Translations under genes and position numbers: made by a program
In this document: in pieces, positions 15,014 to 23,345 of the stretch
Layout of the letters: the number at the start of each line of letters is the position of its first letter
Numbering within the stretch: position 1 is the stretch's first letter
Notes under the pieces: model-generated
What the model was told of the DNA's origin: nothing
Seen by the model: only the letters and a program-made list of their open reading frames with translations
The model's database searches: none
Assembly: GCA_029259595.1 (NCBI GenBank)
Contig: JAJDEW010000131.1
Span: 1 to 64,000 of the forward strand
Source: Planctomycetota bacterium
GTDB taxonomy: Bacteria > Planctomycetota > UBA1135 > GCA-002686595
DNA: 64,000 nucleotides
Direction: 5' to 3'

Positions 15014-17125
15014 ATGATCCAGAGATGGCTACTGCTCGCCGCACTCGCGACTCCCCTTTCGATCCATGCCCAGACGGATGCCGGAGGCGGTACCGCTCCG
15101 GCCCAGCCCGGCGGCACGTACACCGGACCCGGGGACACCGTTCCTGCGGGCCCCAGCAATCCGGGCGGACCGACGACGGGCGGGCCGCACAACCCGGGAC
15201 CGGGGGACACGACCGGCAGTGGTACGAGCGGGGGTCTGCCGGGTGCACCGGCGGTTGGTGGCTTGAATCCCGGGGTCATTCCGCCCGGCGCCACCCAGCC
15301 GGAACCGCCTGTAACTCCGAGCAGCCGTCCGCGCGTCGACAACCCCCAGTCCTGGCAACTCTGGTGGCACTACAACCGCTGGGACCACCTCGATGCCGGC
15401 TCGCTCGATCGCTTTGCCACCTCCGGCACGGGCAACTTCTTCCTTGGCCGGGGTGAGAAGCGTCAAGCCCCGCCGCTCTTGAAGGCCTCGACGGTACAGA
15501 TGCGTGACCTGGTGGAACCGGCGCTGCTCGAGGTGCTGCAGGCCCGCAACTCGAGCGACCTCGACATCCATGCGATCCACGCGCTTTCCAAGCTGCGGCA
15601 CGACTTCGCCAAGGAGGACGACGACGCTGCGGACTTTGCCTCCGTGCTCGCCGGATGCCTGCAGAACGGCAACCTGGAGGTCGCGGAGAAGTCCGTGCTC
15701 GCCATGGGAATTCGCGGAGAGGCGCGCTTCTTGGGGCCGCTCGTCAGCATCTTGCTCGAACACCCGGACGCGAACGAACTGCTCGGACGCTCCCGTCCGA
15801 ACTACCGTCTGCGCATCTATTCCGCCTACGCGCTCGGTCTCCTGGCGGAGCGCAACGACGACCCATCGCTGCGCGCCAAGGTCTACCATGCCCTGGCCCG
15901 CTGCCTGCGCACCGAGCGCTCCGAGATTCAGGCCGCCTGTCTGCTCGCGATCGGGCTCTGTCCGCTGCCGATGGAAAGCCTCGCTGCTTCGAGCGACGAG
16001 GTCCGAGCGCTCGGCTCGAATCGCATCGAACAGGTGCTCGACGTGTTGGCCTTCTTCGAGGATGTCGACCAGGACACTCAAGCGCGTTCCCAGGCTCCGA
16101 ACGCCCTCGCCCGCCTCGTGCGGGACGACGCGCCCGAGAGCCTGCGCTCGCGCGTCCTGCTCGGTCTGCTGGCCGCTGTCGGCCCGCACACACGCGCGCC
16201 GAAGGAGGTCCAGAATGGGGCCGTGATCGCGCTCGGAAGAATCGGTCGCTCCGGCGATGACCCGATCGACCGCGAGGTCCGCGAAGAGCTGGAACGCCTG
16301 GCCTACCGTTCGAGCGCCAATCGCCAGACGCGCTACTTCGCGATGGTCGCCCTCGGTGAAGCCGCCTCGCGTCCGGGCTCCGGCGAACAGGCTTTCGAAG
16401 GGCTCGAGTTCGCGCGCAAGGTGCTCCTGCGCCAGATGGCCCGTTCGCGCGGACAGGCCCTGGCTTGGACCTGCCTCGCGCTCGGACTCCTGGAAGAGGG
16501 TGCCGCCGACCGAGGCGAGGTCCCCCCCGCCGAAGTCGCCGAAGCCCTGCGCTTCACTCTGCGCAAGAACCGCTCGGCCGAGGTGGCCGGTGCCGCCGCT
16601 CTGGCCCTGGGACTCCTGCGCGATCAGGAGTCCGAGCCCATTCTGGTCGAGCGCATGATCGACGCCGGGGAGATGTACTTGAAGGGCTATCTGGCCCTGT
16701 CGCTCGGGATGATCCGTGCGGCGAGCAGTATCGATCCCCTGATCACCGCCCTCGAGGGGTCCATCAACCAACCCTTCGTCCTCAACTCGTGTGCGATCGC
16801 GCTGTCGATGCTGGGGGAACAGGAGGTCGGGGCACGCCTCGTGGACCTGTTCGACGAGGCTTCCAATCCCGAGACCCAGGCGGCCATCGGCTCGGCCATG
16901 GGCTGGATCAAGGACCCTCGCCCGCTGACTCCGCTCTGCCAACGCCTGCGGAACACGAAGACCGCCGATCGTTCGCGGGCCTGGATGGCGGTCGCGATCG
17001 GACGCGTCTGTGACGAAGATTCCTGGCCCTGGGTCGGGCGCATGTCCGTGGGGATCAACTACGACGTCGACCTACCGACGTTGCTCGAATACGAGTACGA
17101 GAACGGACTCCTGGACTTGCCCTGA
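15014..17125 (+). CDS. Secreted HEAT-repeat protein 6 of the tandem cluster
   Basis: The product is 703 aa. The ATG at 15014 follows GAGGGAG by six nt and opens the signal peptide MIQRWLLLAALATPLSIHA. An in-frame ATG at 14914 (MRAVAAFVFLLAHRLL) could start a second, longer signal-like region. The mature part has QPGGTYTGPGDTVPAGP, the motif shared with copies 1 and 2, and a Gly/Pro/Thr linker to about residue 108. The anchor is WQLWWHYNRWDHLD near residues 113-126, then NFFLGRGEKRQ. HEAT-type repeats follow, and the C-terminus is GLLDLP. A near-match to a sigma-54 promoter (TTGGCACAtcgtTTGT at 14945-14960) lies 54 nt before the start but has GT in place of the -12 GC. Confidence 0.88.
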   Translation: MIQRWLLLAALATPLSIHAQTDAGGGTAPAQPGGTYTGPGDTVPAGPSNPGGPTTGGPHNPGPGDTTGSGTSGGLPGAPAVGGLNPGVIPPGATQPEPPVTPSSRPRVDNPQSWQLWWHYNRWDHLDAGSLDRFATSGTGNFFLGRGEKRQAPPLLKASTVQMRDLVEPALLEVLQARNSSDLDIHAIHALSKLRHDFAKEDDDAADFASVLAGCLQNGNLEVAEKSVLAMGIRGEARFLGPLVSILLEHPDANELLGRSRPNYRLRIYSAYALGLLAERNDDPSLRAKVYHALARCLRTERSEIQAACLLAIGLCPLPMESLAASSDEVRALGSNRIEQVLDVLAFFEDVDQDTQARSQAPNALARLVRDDAPESLRSRVLLGLLAAVGPHTRAPKEVQNGAVIALGRIGRSGDDPIDREVREELERLAYRSSANRQTRYFAMVALGEAASRPGSGEQAFEGLEFARKVLLRQMARSRGQALAWTCLALGLLEEGAADRGEVPPAEVAEALRFTLRKNRSAEVAGAAALALGLLRDQESEPILVERMIDAGEMYLKGYLALSLGMIRAASSIDPLITALEGSINQPFVLNSCAIALSMLGEQEVGARLVDLFDEASNPETQAAIGSAMGWIKDPRPLTPLCQRLRNTKTADRSRAWMAVAIGRVCDEDSWPWVGRMSVGINYDVDLPTLLEYEYENGLLDLP

Positions 17126-17127
17126 CG

Positions 17128-17676
17128 TTACGCCTGCGGCCCGACGCGCGGGCTACGAGCTAGCGCGTGCGCGCAAACGGCCATGAGGGCCAAGGTCCCG
17201 AGCAGCCCGACACTCGCCACGACACGGGCGCGTCGGACCGCGGCCGCCCGCGATTTGCGGCCGTCTTCAAGGCCGGCGACCTGCTCCCCGAAGGCCGCCA
17301 CCGTCGGGGACCAACTCGTACGGACTTCGTCGCTCGACTCCACGACCTCGGTCGCGAGCCGATCCAGGTGCCCCCGGGCGCGTTCCGCTTCGCCGATCCA
17401 GACCGCCGCGGACACGGCCTGGTAGCGCAACGGGAGGTCGTCCGGCGCGGCGGCCAGCCCGCGCTCGGCGTGGATCAAGCAGGCCCACGGATGCATGGCG
17501 GAGGCGTAGGTGCGCGCCAGCCCGAGCTCTCGCTGAGCCGGGTCCGCTTCGCGCTCGAAGGCCTCGGCGGCCTCGACCAGCCGGCCTTCGGCGAGCCGTG
17601 CTTCACCGGCGGCGGCCTGCGAAGCGGCGTCCACGGCAGGGACCCACCCCAACACGAGCGACGCCCAGAACGTCAC
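17128..17676 (-). CDS. TPR-like exported membrane protein
   Basis: The product is 182 aa. The N-terminus MTFWASLVLGWVPAVDAAS looks like a signal peptide. The middle (residues 20-130) has the Ala/Glu-rich paired-helix pattern of tetratricopeptide repeats (EARLAEGRLVEAAEAFEREA, LRYQAVSAAVWIGEAERARG). Near the C-terminus VVASVGLLGTLALMAVCAHA is a transmembrane helix after a basic stretch (RKSRAAAVRRARVV). It therefore probably presents a TPR domain outside the cytoplasm on a single C-terminal anchor. The start overlaps the upstream gene stop by 4 nt (ATGA), so the two are translationally coupled. The family is not recognised. Its 3' end is 2 nt from HEAT gene 6, tail to tail, with no terminator visible. 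Confidence 0.7.
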   Translation of the reverse strand: MTFWASLVLGWVPAVDAASQAAAGEARLAEGRLVEAAEAFEREADPAQRELGLARTYASAMHPWACLIHAERGLAAAPDDLPLRYQAVSAAVWIGEAERARGHLDRLATEVVESSDEVRTSWSPTVAAFGEQVAGLEDGRKSRAAAVRRARVVASVGLLGTLALMAVCAHALARSPRVGPQA

Positions 17677-19304
17677 GGCAACACGCCCTCGAGAAAGCGC
17701 TCACGCCCCTCTTCGATCGAGCGTCGCTGGAGGGCTTCGACCGGAGCGTGATCGTCGCGCAGGAGACGTCCGACCGGATCGGCCTGCACGACGCGCGCGA
17801 AGCCTGGCAGGCGCCGGGCCGCCAGAAAGTCGTCGAGGACGCCGGCCGAAGCGAGCGCTCCTGTTTCCGCATCGAGCGGTAGAGCCGCGTCCCTGCGCGC
17901 GAACAACGTGAAGTTGCGCGCCGCCGGAACGCGCAGGATCAAGACCGGCGCCTCGAACGCCGTCGCGACCGTGTTCGCGACGGCCGCCACGATCGGATCT
18001 TCGAATCCGAAGCCTCCGAGATTCGCCACGAGCCAACCACCCGGGCCGAGACGCTCGCGGACCTCGGCGAAGAACTCGAGCGTGACGAGATGCGGCGGCA
18101 TCTCGACCTGGTTCGCATAGCAGTCGAGCACGATCTCGTCGAAGGGTCCCGCGAGTTGGCGCAAGCCCAGGCGCGCATCCAGCCCACCGGCGACCTCGAG
18201 GTGCGGATCCTCGTGCGGCAGATCCAGCCACGTTCGGGCCAGCTCGACGACGACGGGGTCGAGCTCGATTCCGACGCCGAAGAGCTCGACTCCAGCGGGG
18301 TGAGCTCCCGCGAGGACGCGCCAGGCCGTTCCCGCCCCGAGGCCGAGCACGAGCACCCGCCAGGGGCCCTGCGCTTCGCTCCAGAAGGCCGGCAGAGCAA
18401 AGTCGTTGTAGTAGAAGCCCCGCGGAAGGAGGCCCGTACGGGGCGCCCAGACGGACTGGTAGGAGTCGAAGCCTTCGTTGACCTGCAAGAAGCGCAGGGG
18501 CTCGTCCCAACTCGTGTCCTCGACGACGCGCAGAGTCTGGTACGGGGACTCGGCACGGGCGAGCAGGGTGGTCTTCGGGCCCAGTCGCGGCGTGGAAGCG
18601 GGCCAGAACGCGGCGCCGGCCAGCGCGACAGCTGCGAGGGCCGCCGCTCTTCGAGTTCCGGCTCGCGCCACCAGGAGCCCGGTGAGACCGGCCGCGACCA
18701 GGACCACCCCGGCCAGGAGGAAGGTCCCCCGCAGACCGAGCCAGGGAATCCACAGATGGCTCGTCCCGAACACGCCCGCCAGGCTTCCCAAGGTCGAGAC
18801 ACACAGGACCTCGCCGCCCGCGCGCCCGGCGCGCCCGTGCTCGGAATGCTGGACGGCTTCGACCGCCAGGGGAGCCACGGTCCCCAAGAGCAGGGCCGGC
18901 GGCAGGAAGAGCAGGCAGGAGGCCGCCAGGCTGCCCCAGGTCACCAGTCCGGCGGCCTCGTGCAGCGCCACGTCACGGGGCACGAAGAGTTCCGACACGA
19001 ACGGTGCCACCGCCGGCAGGAGCGCGGCCAGCAGCCCGGCGCCGATGAGCGCCCGTCCGAGCAGCGCCAGGGGCTCGGGTCGCGAGGCCAGACGTGCCCC
19101 GGCGAGATAGCCCGCCGCCAAGGCCAAGAGCACCACCGCGATGACGTTCGTCCAGACGATCTGGCTGGTGCCGAACCAGGGCGCGAGCAACCGGACGGCG
19201 GCCAGCTCGACCGTCATCGTCCCGGCGCCCCCGACGAAGGCGACGCCGAGGATCGACGCGATCCGGCCCCGGGACGGAACCGGCTCGCCCGTGGAAGCCG
19301 TCAC
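17673..19304 (-). CDS. Membrane-fused spermidine-synthase-like methyltransferase-fold protein
   Basis: The product is 543 aa. Residues 14-225 contain about six to eight hydrophobic helices (for example ILGVAFVGGAGTMTVELAAV and IVWTNVIAVVLLALAAGYLA). They resemble the transporter-like N-terminus of fused 'MFS/spermidine synthase' proteins. The C-terminal half is a Rossmann-type domain: SPYQTLRVVED near residue 255, RVLVLGLGAGTAWRVL near residue 320, an acidic residue in IELDPVVVELA and DEIVLDCYAN. Spermidine synthases use decarboxylated S-adenosylmethionine and putrescine; many fused forms have unknown substrates. It overlaps both neighbours by 4 nt (ATGA), forming a three-gene unit with the hydrolase-like and TPR-like genes. 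The true polyamine product is uncertain. Confidence 0.75.
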   Translation of the reverse strand: MTASTGEPVPSRGRIASILGVAFVGGAGTMTVELAAVRLLAPWFGTSQIVWTNVIAVVLLALAAGYLAGARLASRPEPLALLGRALIGAGLLAALLPAVAPFVSELFVPRDVALHEAAGLVTWGSLAASCLLFLPPALLLGTVAPLAVEAVQHSEHGRAGRAGGEVLCVSTLGSLAGVFGTSHLWIPWLGLRGTFLLAGVVLVAAGLTGLLVARAGTRRAAALAAVALAGAAFWPASTPRLGPKTTLLARAESPYQTLRVVEDTSWDEPLRFLQVNEGFDSYQSVWAPRTGLLPRGFYYNDFALPAFWSEAQGPWRVLVLGLGAGTAWRVLAGAHPAGVELFGVGIELDPVVVELARTWLDLPHEDPHLEVAGGLDARLGLRQLAGPFDEIVLDCYANQVEMPPHLVTLEFFAEVRERLGPGGWLVANLGGFGFEDPIVAAVANTVATAFEAPVLILRVPAARNFTLFARRDAALPLDAETGALASAGVLDDFLAARRLPGFARVVQADPVGRLLRDDHAPVEALQRRSIEEGRERFLEGVLP

Positions 19305-20566
19305 TTCCCTTTGACGGGGACTTCGACTTCCATCCAGTTCGTGAAGACCCGACCCCAGTCGCCCATCGTATAGGCGGCATCGACCATGAAGCGCACGTTG
19401 CGATCGAGCTTCTGTTCGTGCGTCCGACCGTTGACGACGAACTTGACCATGCGGTCCATGTCGACGAGCTGGTCGTTCAGATAGACCTGTACGCTGGCGA
19501 CGTTCTCGGCATCGATCGTGATCAGGTTGCTGGCGCGGTCGACGGTGGCCTGGAGCAGCGGGTTCTCGCTCGGGTCAGCTCCCTGGGCGGTGATCCAGTA
19601 CGCGCTGAGCCCGACGATCGTCGGCGGACGGAACGTGACCGTGGCCGGATACGGATCGCGCTGGTTGGCGTCGACCCAGGCCCAGACGTCGGCTTCCGTG
19701 CCGCCCGAAGCGAGCGTGACGTTCTCGTATCCGAGCTCTTTCGCCTGCTCTTCGAAGGCGGAAACGTGCGTCCCGGTCGAAAGGAACAGCGTGGGAACGT
19801 GGCGGAAGTTGAGGGGATTGGTCTCCGGAACCGCGCCGCGCGCAATGACGCCGGCGAAGAGGTGCGGGAAGGCCTGAGCCAGGCTGAAAGCGGCTCCGGC
19901 ACCTTCACCCGTTCCCGCGAGGAAGACGCGATCGATGTCGACCGAGAGCTCCTTCTTGAGGTGCCCGTACAAAAACATCAGCGTCGTGAGCCCGTCGACC
20001 GGCTCCGTGCCGGGTTTGAATTCGCGCCACAGAGCCGAGTTGGCCGGCATCTTCGCGACGGCGATCAGCGCCTTGTCGCGCCCATCGACATCCATCCAGT
20101 CGGACTCGAGGACGCTCTGGGCATTGCCGCCCTTGTCCGGGATGACGAGGATCAGCGGATACGGTCCGTTGCGCGTGCTGTACGCGGAGGGCGCGTGCAG
20201 CGAGTATTCGAGTTCCCCCATCTTCCCGGGCAGGTCGAAGGAACGCTCGTCCAGGCGTCCCTTCTTCACGCGGTCGTTGAACCCGTTCGAACTGGCGACA
20301 TAGAAGATCTGCTCCCAGTCCTCCACGAACGACAGCATGCTCTGACTCTTGAGCCGCTTGTCCTGCTTCTCGACCGCGTCGGTGATCTCCGTGAAGGCTT
20401 CGTTGATTCCCTTCTTCTCCGTGCGGGCCTCCCAGTACTCGTGGATCTTCTTGCCGAACTTTTCGTGATCGTTCTTCTTCAGAACGAGCTCGCCCGGGGC
20501 CAGAAAGGCCGCGCCGAGGGTCACCGACAGGAGCGCGAGGATGGGGGTCCGGATCATGTGCCGCAT
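19301..20566 (-). CDS. Exported alpha/beta-hydrolase-like protein with altered nucleophile motif
   Basis: The product is 421 aa. The N-terminus MRHMIRTPILALLSVTLGAA is a signal peptide. A helical region (EKKGINEAFTEITDAVEKQD) precedes an esterase-like core: YPLILVIPDKGGNAQS, then DIDRVFLAGTGEGAGAAFSL, then VPTLFLSTGTHVSAFEEQ. In alpha/beta hydrolases the nucleophile elbow is G-x-S-x-G; here it reads G-T-G-E-G, so the serine is missing. The enzyme is probably inactive or uses another residue. The C-terminal part (VTFRPPTIVGLSAYWITAQG and on) resembles a beta domain common to planctomycete peptidase or esterase homologues. It is first in the unit with the spermidine-synthase-like gene. Element copy D lies 9 bp upstream of the start. 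Confidence 0.65.
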   Translation of the reverse strand: MRHMIRTPILALLSVTLGAAFLAPGELVLKKNDHEKFGKKIHEYWEARTEKKGINEAFTEITDAVEKQDKRLKSQSMLSFVEDWEQIFYVASSNGFNDRVKKGRLDERSFDLPGKMGELEYSLHAPSAYSTRNGPYPLILVIPDKGGNAQSVLESDWMDVDGRDKALIAVAKMPANSALWREFKPGTEPVDGLTTLMFLYGHLKKELSVDIDRVFLAGTGEGAGAAFSLAQAFPHLFAGVIARGAVPETNPLNFRHVPTLFLSTGTHVSAFEEQAKELGYENVTLASGGTEADVWAWVDANQRDPYPATVTFRPPTIVGLSAYWITAQGADPSENPLLQATVDRASNLITIDAENVASVQVYLNDQLVDMDRMVKFVVNGRTHEQKLDRNVRFMVDAAYTMGDWGRVFTNWMEVEVPVKGK

Positions 20567-20575
20567 GGAATTCGT

Positions 20576-20680
20576 CTAGGAGCCCGATGAGGAAGTGCAT
20601 CGGATGCCAGGGCGTCGACATCCGCTGGAGCGAGGTAGCTGGAAGTGCAGGCGAACGGGAGGATTCGGCGAGGCTGAGGT
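20576..20680 (+). repeat. Decayed interspersed element, copy D
   Basis: The left arm CTAGGAGCCCGATGAGGAAG (20576-20595), continuing GTGCATCGGATGC, matches copy C's left arm with scattered changes. The core GGATTCGGCGAGGCT lies 86 bp from the CTAG, against 87 bp in copy C. The palindrome is broken (GAACGG-GA-GGATTC) and no right arm is recognisable. The far end abuts the stop codon (20683) of the TPR-like lipoprotein gene. The element separates that gene from the downstream exported hydrolase-like gene. Confidence 0.55.
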
Positions 20681-20682
20681 CT

Positions 20683-21576
20683 TCAACGAGCTCCCTCAGG
20701 TCGCGAGCCGGGAGTCGTCGCGTTCGGAACGGTCGCACGGGGAACAGGAGCCAATAGGGTAAGCCCCCAACCCCGCAGCGCCCAGGCGCCAGGCTCATCT
20801 GCTCGCAGAAGGGCGCGGAAACCACGGCGTGCCGCGGCGACGTGCCCCTCGCGCAGATCGAGCCAGGCCAGCACCAGGCCACCGTCGGGATAGCCCAGGG
20901 CCAGGGCCCGTCCCAGGTACCCACGTCCAGCCGCAACGTGACCGCATCCGAGCGCACCGATTCCCCGTCGCGACCACAGTTCGGCCGCGGGCCTGCCGCG
21001 CGCACGTTCCGCGGCGATCGCCTCGGCAAGAGTTCTGTCGGAATCCTCGAAGCGACCGAGGTGGCGGTAGGTGAGCGCGAGGCTGATGGCCGACCACGTG
21101 GCCCCGTAGCGACGGTGCAGCTCGGCGTGGATCGGCAGGGCGCCGTCTTCGAGCCGCAGGGCGCGCGCTTCTTCGACGCCGACGTCGAAGGCCAGGACGA
21201 GCTCGTTGCGGTCGAGCTCCGGCTTGCGTGCAAGCCCCGCGCGGATCCACGCGCCGCGCGTGGGCGAAATCGGCAGGAGCCCCGCCCCCCAGAACAGCGC
21301 GCGCGGATCGAAGCCTTCCGGAGGCTCCGCCGCGAGCGCGCGAAAGCGTTCTGCAGCCTGCTCGCGCTCCTCGCCTGCGGCGACGACCGCGCGCAGGAGT
21401 GCCTGCTGCAGCGGATCCTTCGTCGCGTCGATCTCCTCCAAGAGTGAAGTGCGCTCGCGCGCGCGTCCGACCTCGTCGAGCATCAGGTGGCGGGCGACGG
21501 ACTCTTCGAGCTCGTTGCTTCCCGCCAGGCCACAGGCCGCGGCGATCAGGACGATCAGGAGCCCCATCGAACGCAC
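20683..21576 (-). CDS. TPR-like lipoprotein of unknown function
   Basis: The product is 297 aa. The N-terminus MRSMGLLIVLIAAACGLAGS has a lipobox (I-A-A-A-C), so the protein is probably lipid-anchored. The rest is alpha-helical and Ala/Arg/Leu-rich, with repeated paired helices such as WSAISLALTYRHLGRFEDSD and GYLGRALALGYPDGGLVLA. The latter fits Sel1 or TPR repeats. The C-terminus TPGSRPEGAR is low in complexity. The gene overlaps the 3' end of purM by 22 nt, so it is expressed with purM. No enzymatic motif is visible. ATGs at 21576 and 21567 are both usable starts. Confidence 0.65.
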   Translation of the reverse strand: MRSMGLLIVLIAAACGLAGSNELEESVARHLMLDEVGRARERTSLLEEIDATKDPLQQALLRAVVAAGEEREQAAERFRALAAEPPEGFDPRALFWGAGLLPISPTRGAWIRAGLARKPELDRNELVLAFDVGVEEARALRLEDGALPIHAELHRRYGATWSAISLALTYRHLGRFEDSDRTLAEAIAAERARGRPAAELWSRRGIGALGCGHVAAGRGYLGRALALGYPDGGLVLAWLDLREGHVAAARRGFRALLRADEPGAWALRGWGLTLLAPVPRATVPNATTPGSRPEGAR

Positions 21577-22595
21577 CCGTCGCCCGCTTCCGTGTGACCG
21601 ATGCGGTGGCAGGTCTCACCGCGCGAACGAAGTCCGGCGGCGAAGGCCTCGGCCTCCGTCTCCTCCACGAAGGCGACCATCCCGATCCCCATGTTGAAGG
21701 CTCGGTAAGACTCCTCGTCGGCTAGCTCACCGCCCTCGACGAGCAAGCGGAACAGGCCCGGCAACTCCCAGGACGTGCGATCGATGACGGCGTCGGTCGC
21801 GCCCAGGATGCGCGGAATGTTGTCGACCAGTCCACCACCCGTGATGTGGGCGAGCCCGGTGACGCGGCCCGCTTCGAGCTCGGGCAAGAGCGGTGCCAGA
21901 TACGAGCGGTGCGGTGCCAGCAAGGCCTCGGCGACCGTGCGCCCCTCGAGCTCTGCGGGGGTCGCATCCAGCCCGAGCCCGAGCCGGTCGAAGAGGATGC
22001 GGCGCGCCAGCGAGTAGCCGTTCGTGTGCAAGCCGTCGGAGGTCAAACCGAAGATCGCCTGGCCCGGTTGCACGCGCGAGCCGTCGAGGATCCGGTCGCG
22101 CGGAACGGAGCCGACGATGAAGCCGGCGAGATCGAAGTGCCCGGCGGCGTAGAGGCCCGGCATCTCCGCGGTCTCCCCTCCCAGAAGCGCCATCCCGTTC
22201 TGGCTGCAGGCCTCGGCGCAGCCGCGGATCAGACCGGAGACGAGCTCCGGCTCGAGCTTGCCCATGGCGACGTAGTCCATGAAGAACAACGGACGCGCGC
22301 CTTGGACGAGGATGTCGTTGATGCAGTGCTGGACGAGGTCGCGACCCACCGTATCGAAGACACCCGCCAGCCGGGCCACTTCGAGCTTCGTACCGACGCC
22401 GTCCGCGCTGGCGACGAGCACCTCGCCCTCCGCGCCGACCCGGGCCGGATCGAAGAGCCCGCCGAAGAGCCCGACGTCGCCGAGCACTCCGGGCGTGAAG
22501 CTCTTGCGGATCGCAGCCTTCGCACCCGCGAGCGCCCGGTCTTGGGCTTCGATGTCGACGCCGGCGTCGCGATAGGTCAGGGGCGCTTTGCTCAA
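21555..22595 (-). CDS. purM: Phosphoribosylformylglycinamidine cyclo-ligase
   Basis: The product is 346 aa, the usual PurM length. It catalyses the ATP-dependent closure of FGAM to AIR in purine synthesis in the cytoplasm. Diagnostic sequences are MSKAPLTYRDAGVDIEAQ at the start, LVASADGVGTKLEVA, HCINDILVQGARPLFFMDY, LLGGETAEMPG, GLTSDGLHTNGYSL and LAHITGGGLVDNIPRIL. All are PurM/PurL-superfamily ATP-binding and dimer motifs. It lies 46 nt downstream of the Nudix gene and overlaps the TPR-like lipoprotein gene. purC is elsewhere in the window (54418), so purine genes are not clustered. Confidence 0.97.
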   Translation of the reverse strand: MSKAPLTYRDAGVDIEAQDRALAGAKAAIRKSFTPGVLGDVGLFGGLFDPARVGAEGEVLVASADGVGTKLEVARLAGVFDTVGRDLVQHCINDILVQGARPLFFMDYVAMGKLEPELVSGLIRGCAEACSQNGMALLGGETAEMPGLYAAGHFDLAGFIVGSVPRDRILDGSRVQPGQAIFGLTSDGLHTNGYSLARRILFDRLGLGLDATPAELEGRTVAEALLAPHRSYLAPLLPELEAGRVTGLAHITGGGLVDNIPRILGATDAVIDRTSWELPGLFRLLVEGGELADEESYRAFNMGIGMVAFVEETEAEAFAAGLRSRGETCHRIGHTEAGDGCVRWGS

Positions 22596-22641
22596 GGCTT
22601 CGTTCTCCTCGTCGTTCGGGCAGCGGCTGCGGAAGCGCGTC

Positions 22642-23196
22642 TCACGGTAGGAGGTCGCGCAGGAGGTCCCAGGCCGAGTCAGGATAGCGCTCGCGTGCGC
22701 CGAGCTTGCTCAGGATCCGGGGGTAGTTGTCGAAGCCGATCGGATCGGGCAGGGCATCCAGGGGAAAGAACCCCGCGGCGACCTCCTCCCCTCCTGGCCG
22801 AGCCCCGTCGACCTCGCTCGTGCGGCACAAGAAGACGGCCACGTTGGCCGGCTTGCGCGGATCGTCGGCGACGAAGAAGTAGTCGAGCAGGCCGAGAACG
22901 GTCGCCACAATTCCGGCCTCCTCACGGATCTCGCGCACCACGGTCTCCTGGGGCGTCTCATCGATCTCCTGGTAGCCGGCCGGGAGCGCCCAGTGGTCGC
23001 GGTAGGGCTCGATCGCCCGGCGCACGAGGAGGATCTCGCCGGCCGGATTGAAGACCACTCCCGCCGCGGCCGAAGCCGGATTCTCGTACAGCACGAAGGC
23101 GCAGGCGACACAGCGGACCCGAACGCGACCGCCGACCGCGTGGGTGACGAGCTCCGCGGCGCAGAGTGGACAGTGACGGGCCTTCTTGTGCCACAC
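22642..23196 (-). CDS. Nudix hydrolase with N-terminal zinc ribbon
   Basis: The product is 184 aa. The N-terminus carries two CxxC pairs (CPLCAAEL and RCVACAFVLYENP), a zinc ribbon like that of NADH pyrophosphatases. The Nudix box follows with the full G-x5-E-x7-REIREEAG-I pattern around residues 71-93. The downstream strand YFFVADDPRKPANVAVF and the acidic GEEVAAGFFPLDALP fit the fold. Such enzymes hydrolyse nucleoside diphosphates linked to another moiety; the substrate cannot be told from sequence. It is the first gene of a leftward unit with purM. Element copy E lies upstream. Confidence 0.88.
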   Translation of the reverse strand: MWHKKARHCPLCAAELVTHAVGGRVRVRCVACAFVLYENPASAAAGVVFNPAGEILLVRRAIEPYRDHWALPAGYQEIDETPQETVVREIREEAGIVATVLGLLDYFFVADDPRKPANVAVFLCRTSEVDGARPGGEEVAAGFFPLDALPDPIGFDNYPRILSKLGARERYPDSAWDLLRDLLP

Positions 23197-23252
23197 GGGA
23201 AGGGGTTCAGGAGGAGTGGGGTCGGCGAGGGACGCGCTGCGCGCCTCCTACC

Positions 23253-23345
23253 CTAGCAACCGCAACGGCCTCGAACGCGATGTGGAGGGCCGGACGGCCT
23301 GGCCGCACACGCAGGCGCCGGCGAATCCGTGGATTGGGCCGCTGG
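23253..23345 (+). repeat. Decayed interspersed element, copy E
   Basis: CTAGCAACCG at 23253 resembles the element's left arm, and GCGATGT follows as in copy C. The core GGCGAATCCGTGGATT (23320-23335) is identical to the reverse complement of copy B's core. It lies about 79 bp from the CTAG. The right arm is not recognisable. It occupies part of the gap 23197-23546 between the Nudix gene and dxr; I see nothing else definite in that gap. Confidence 0.4.
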
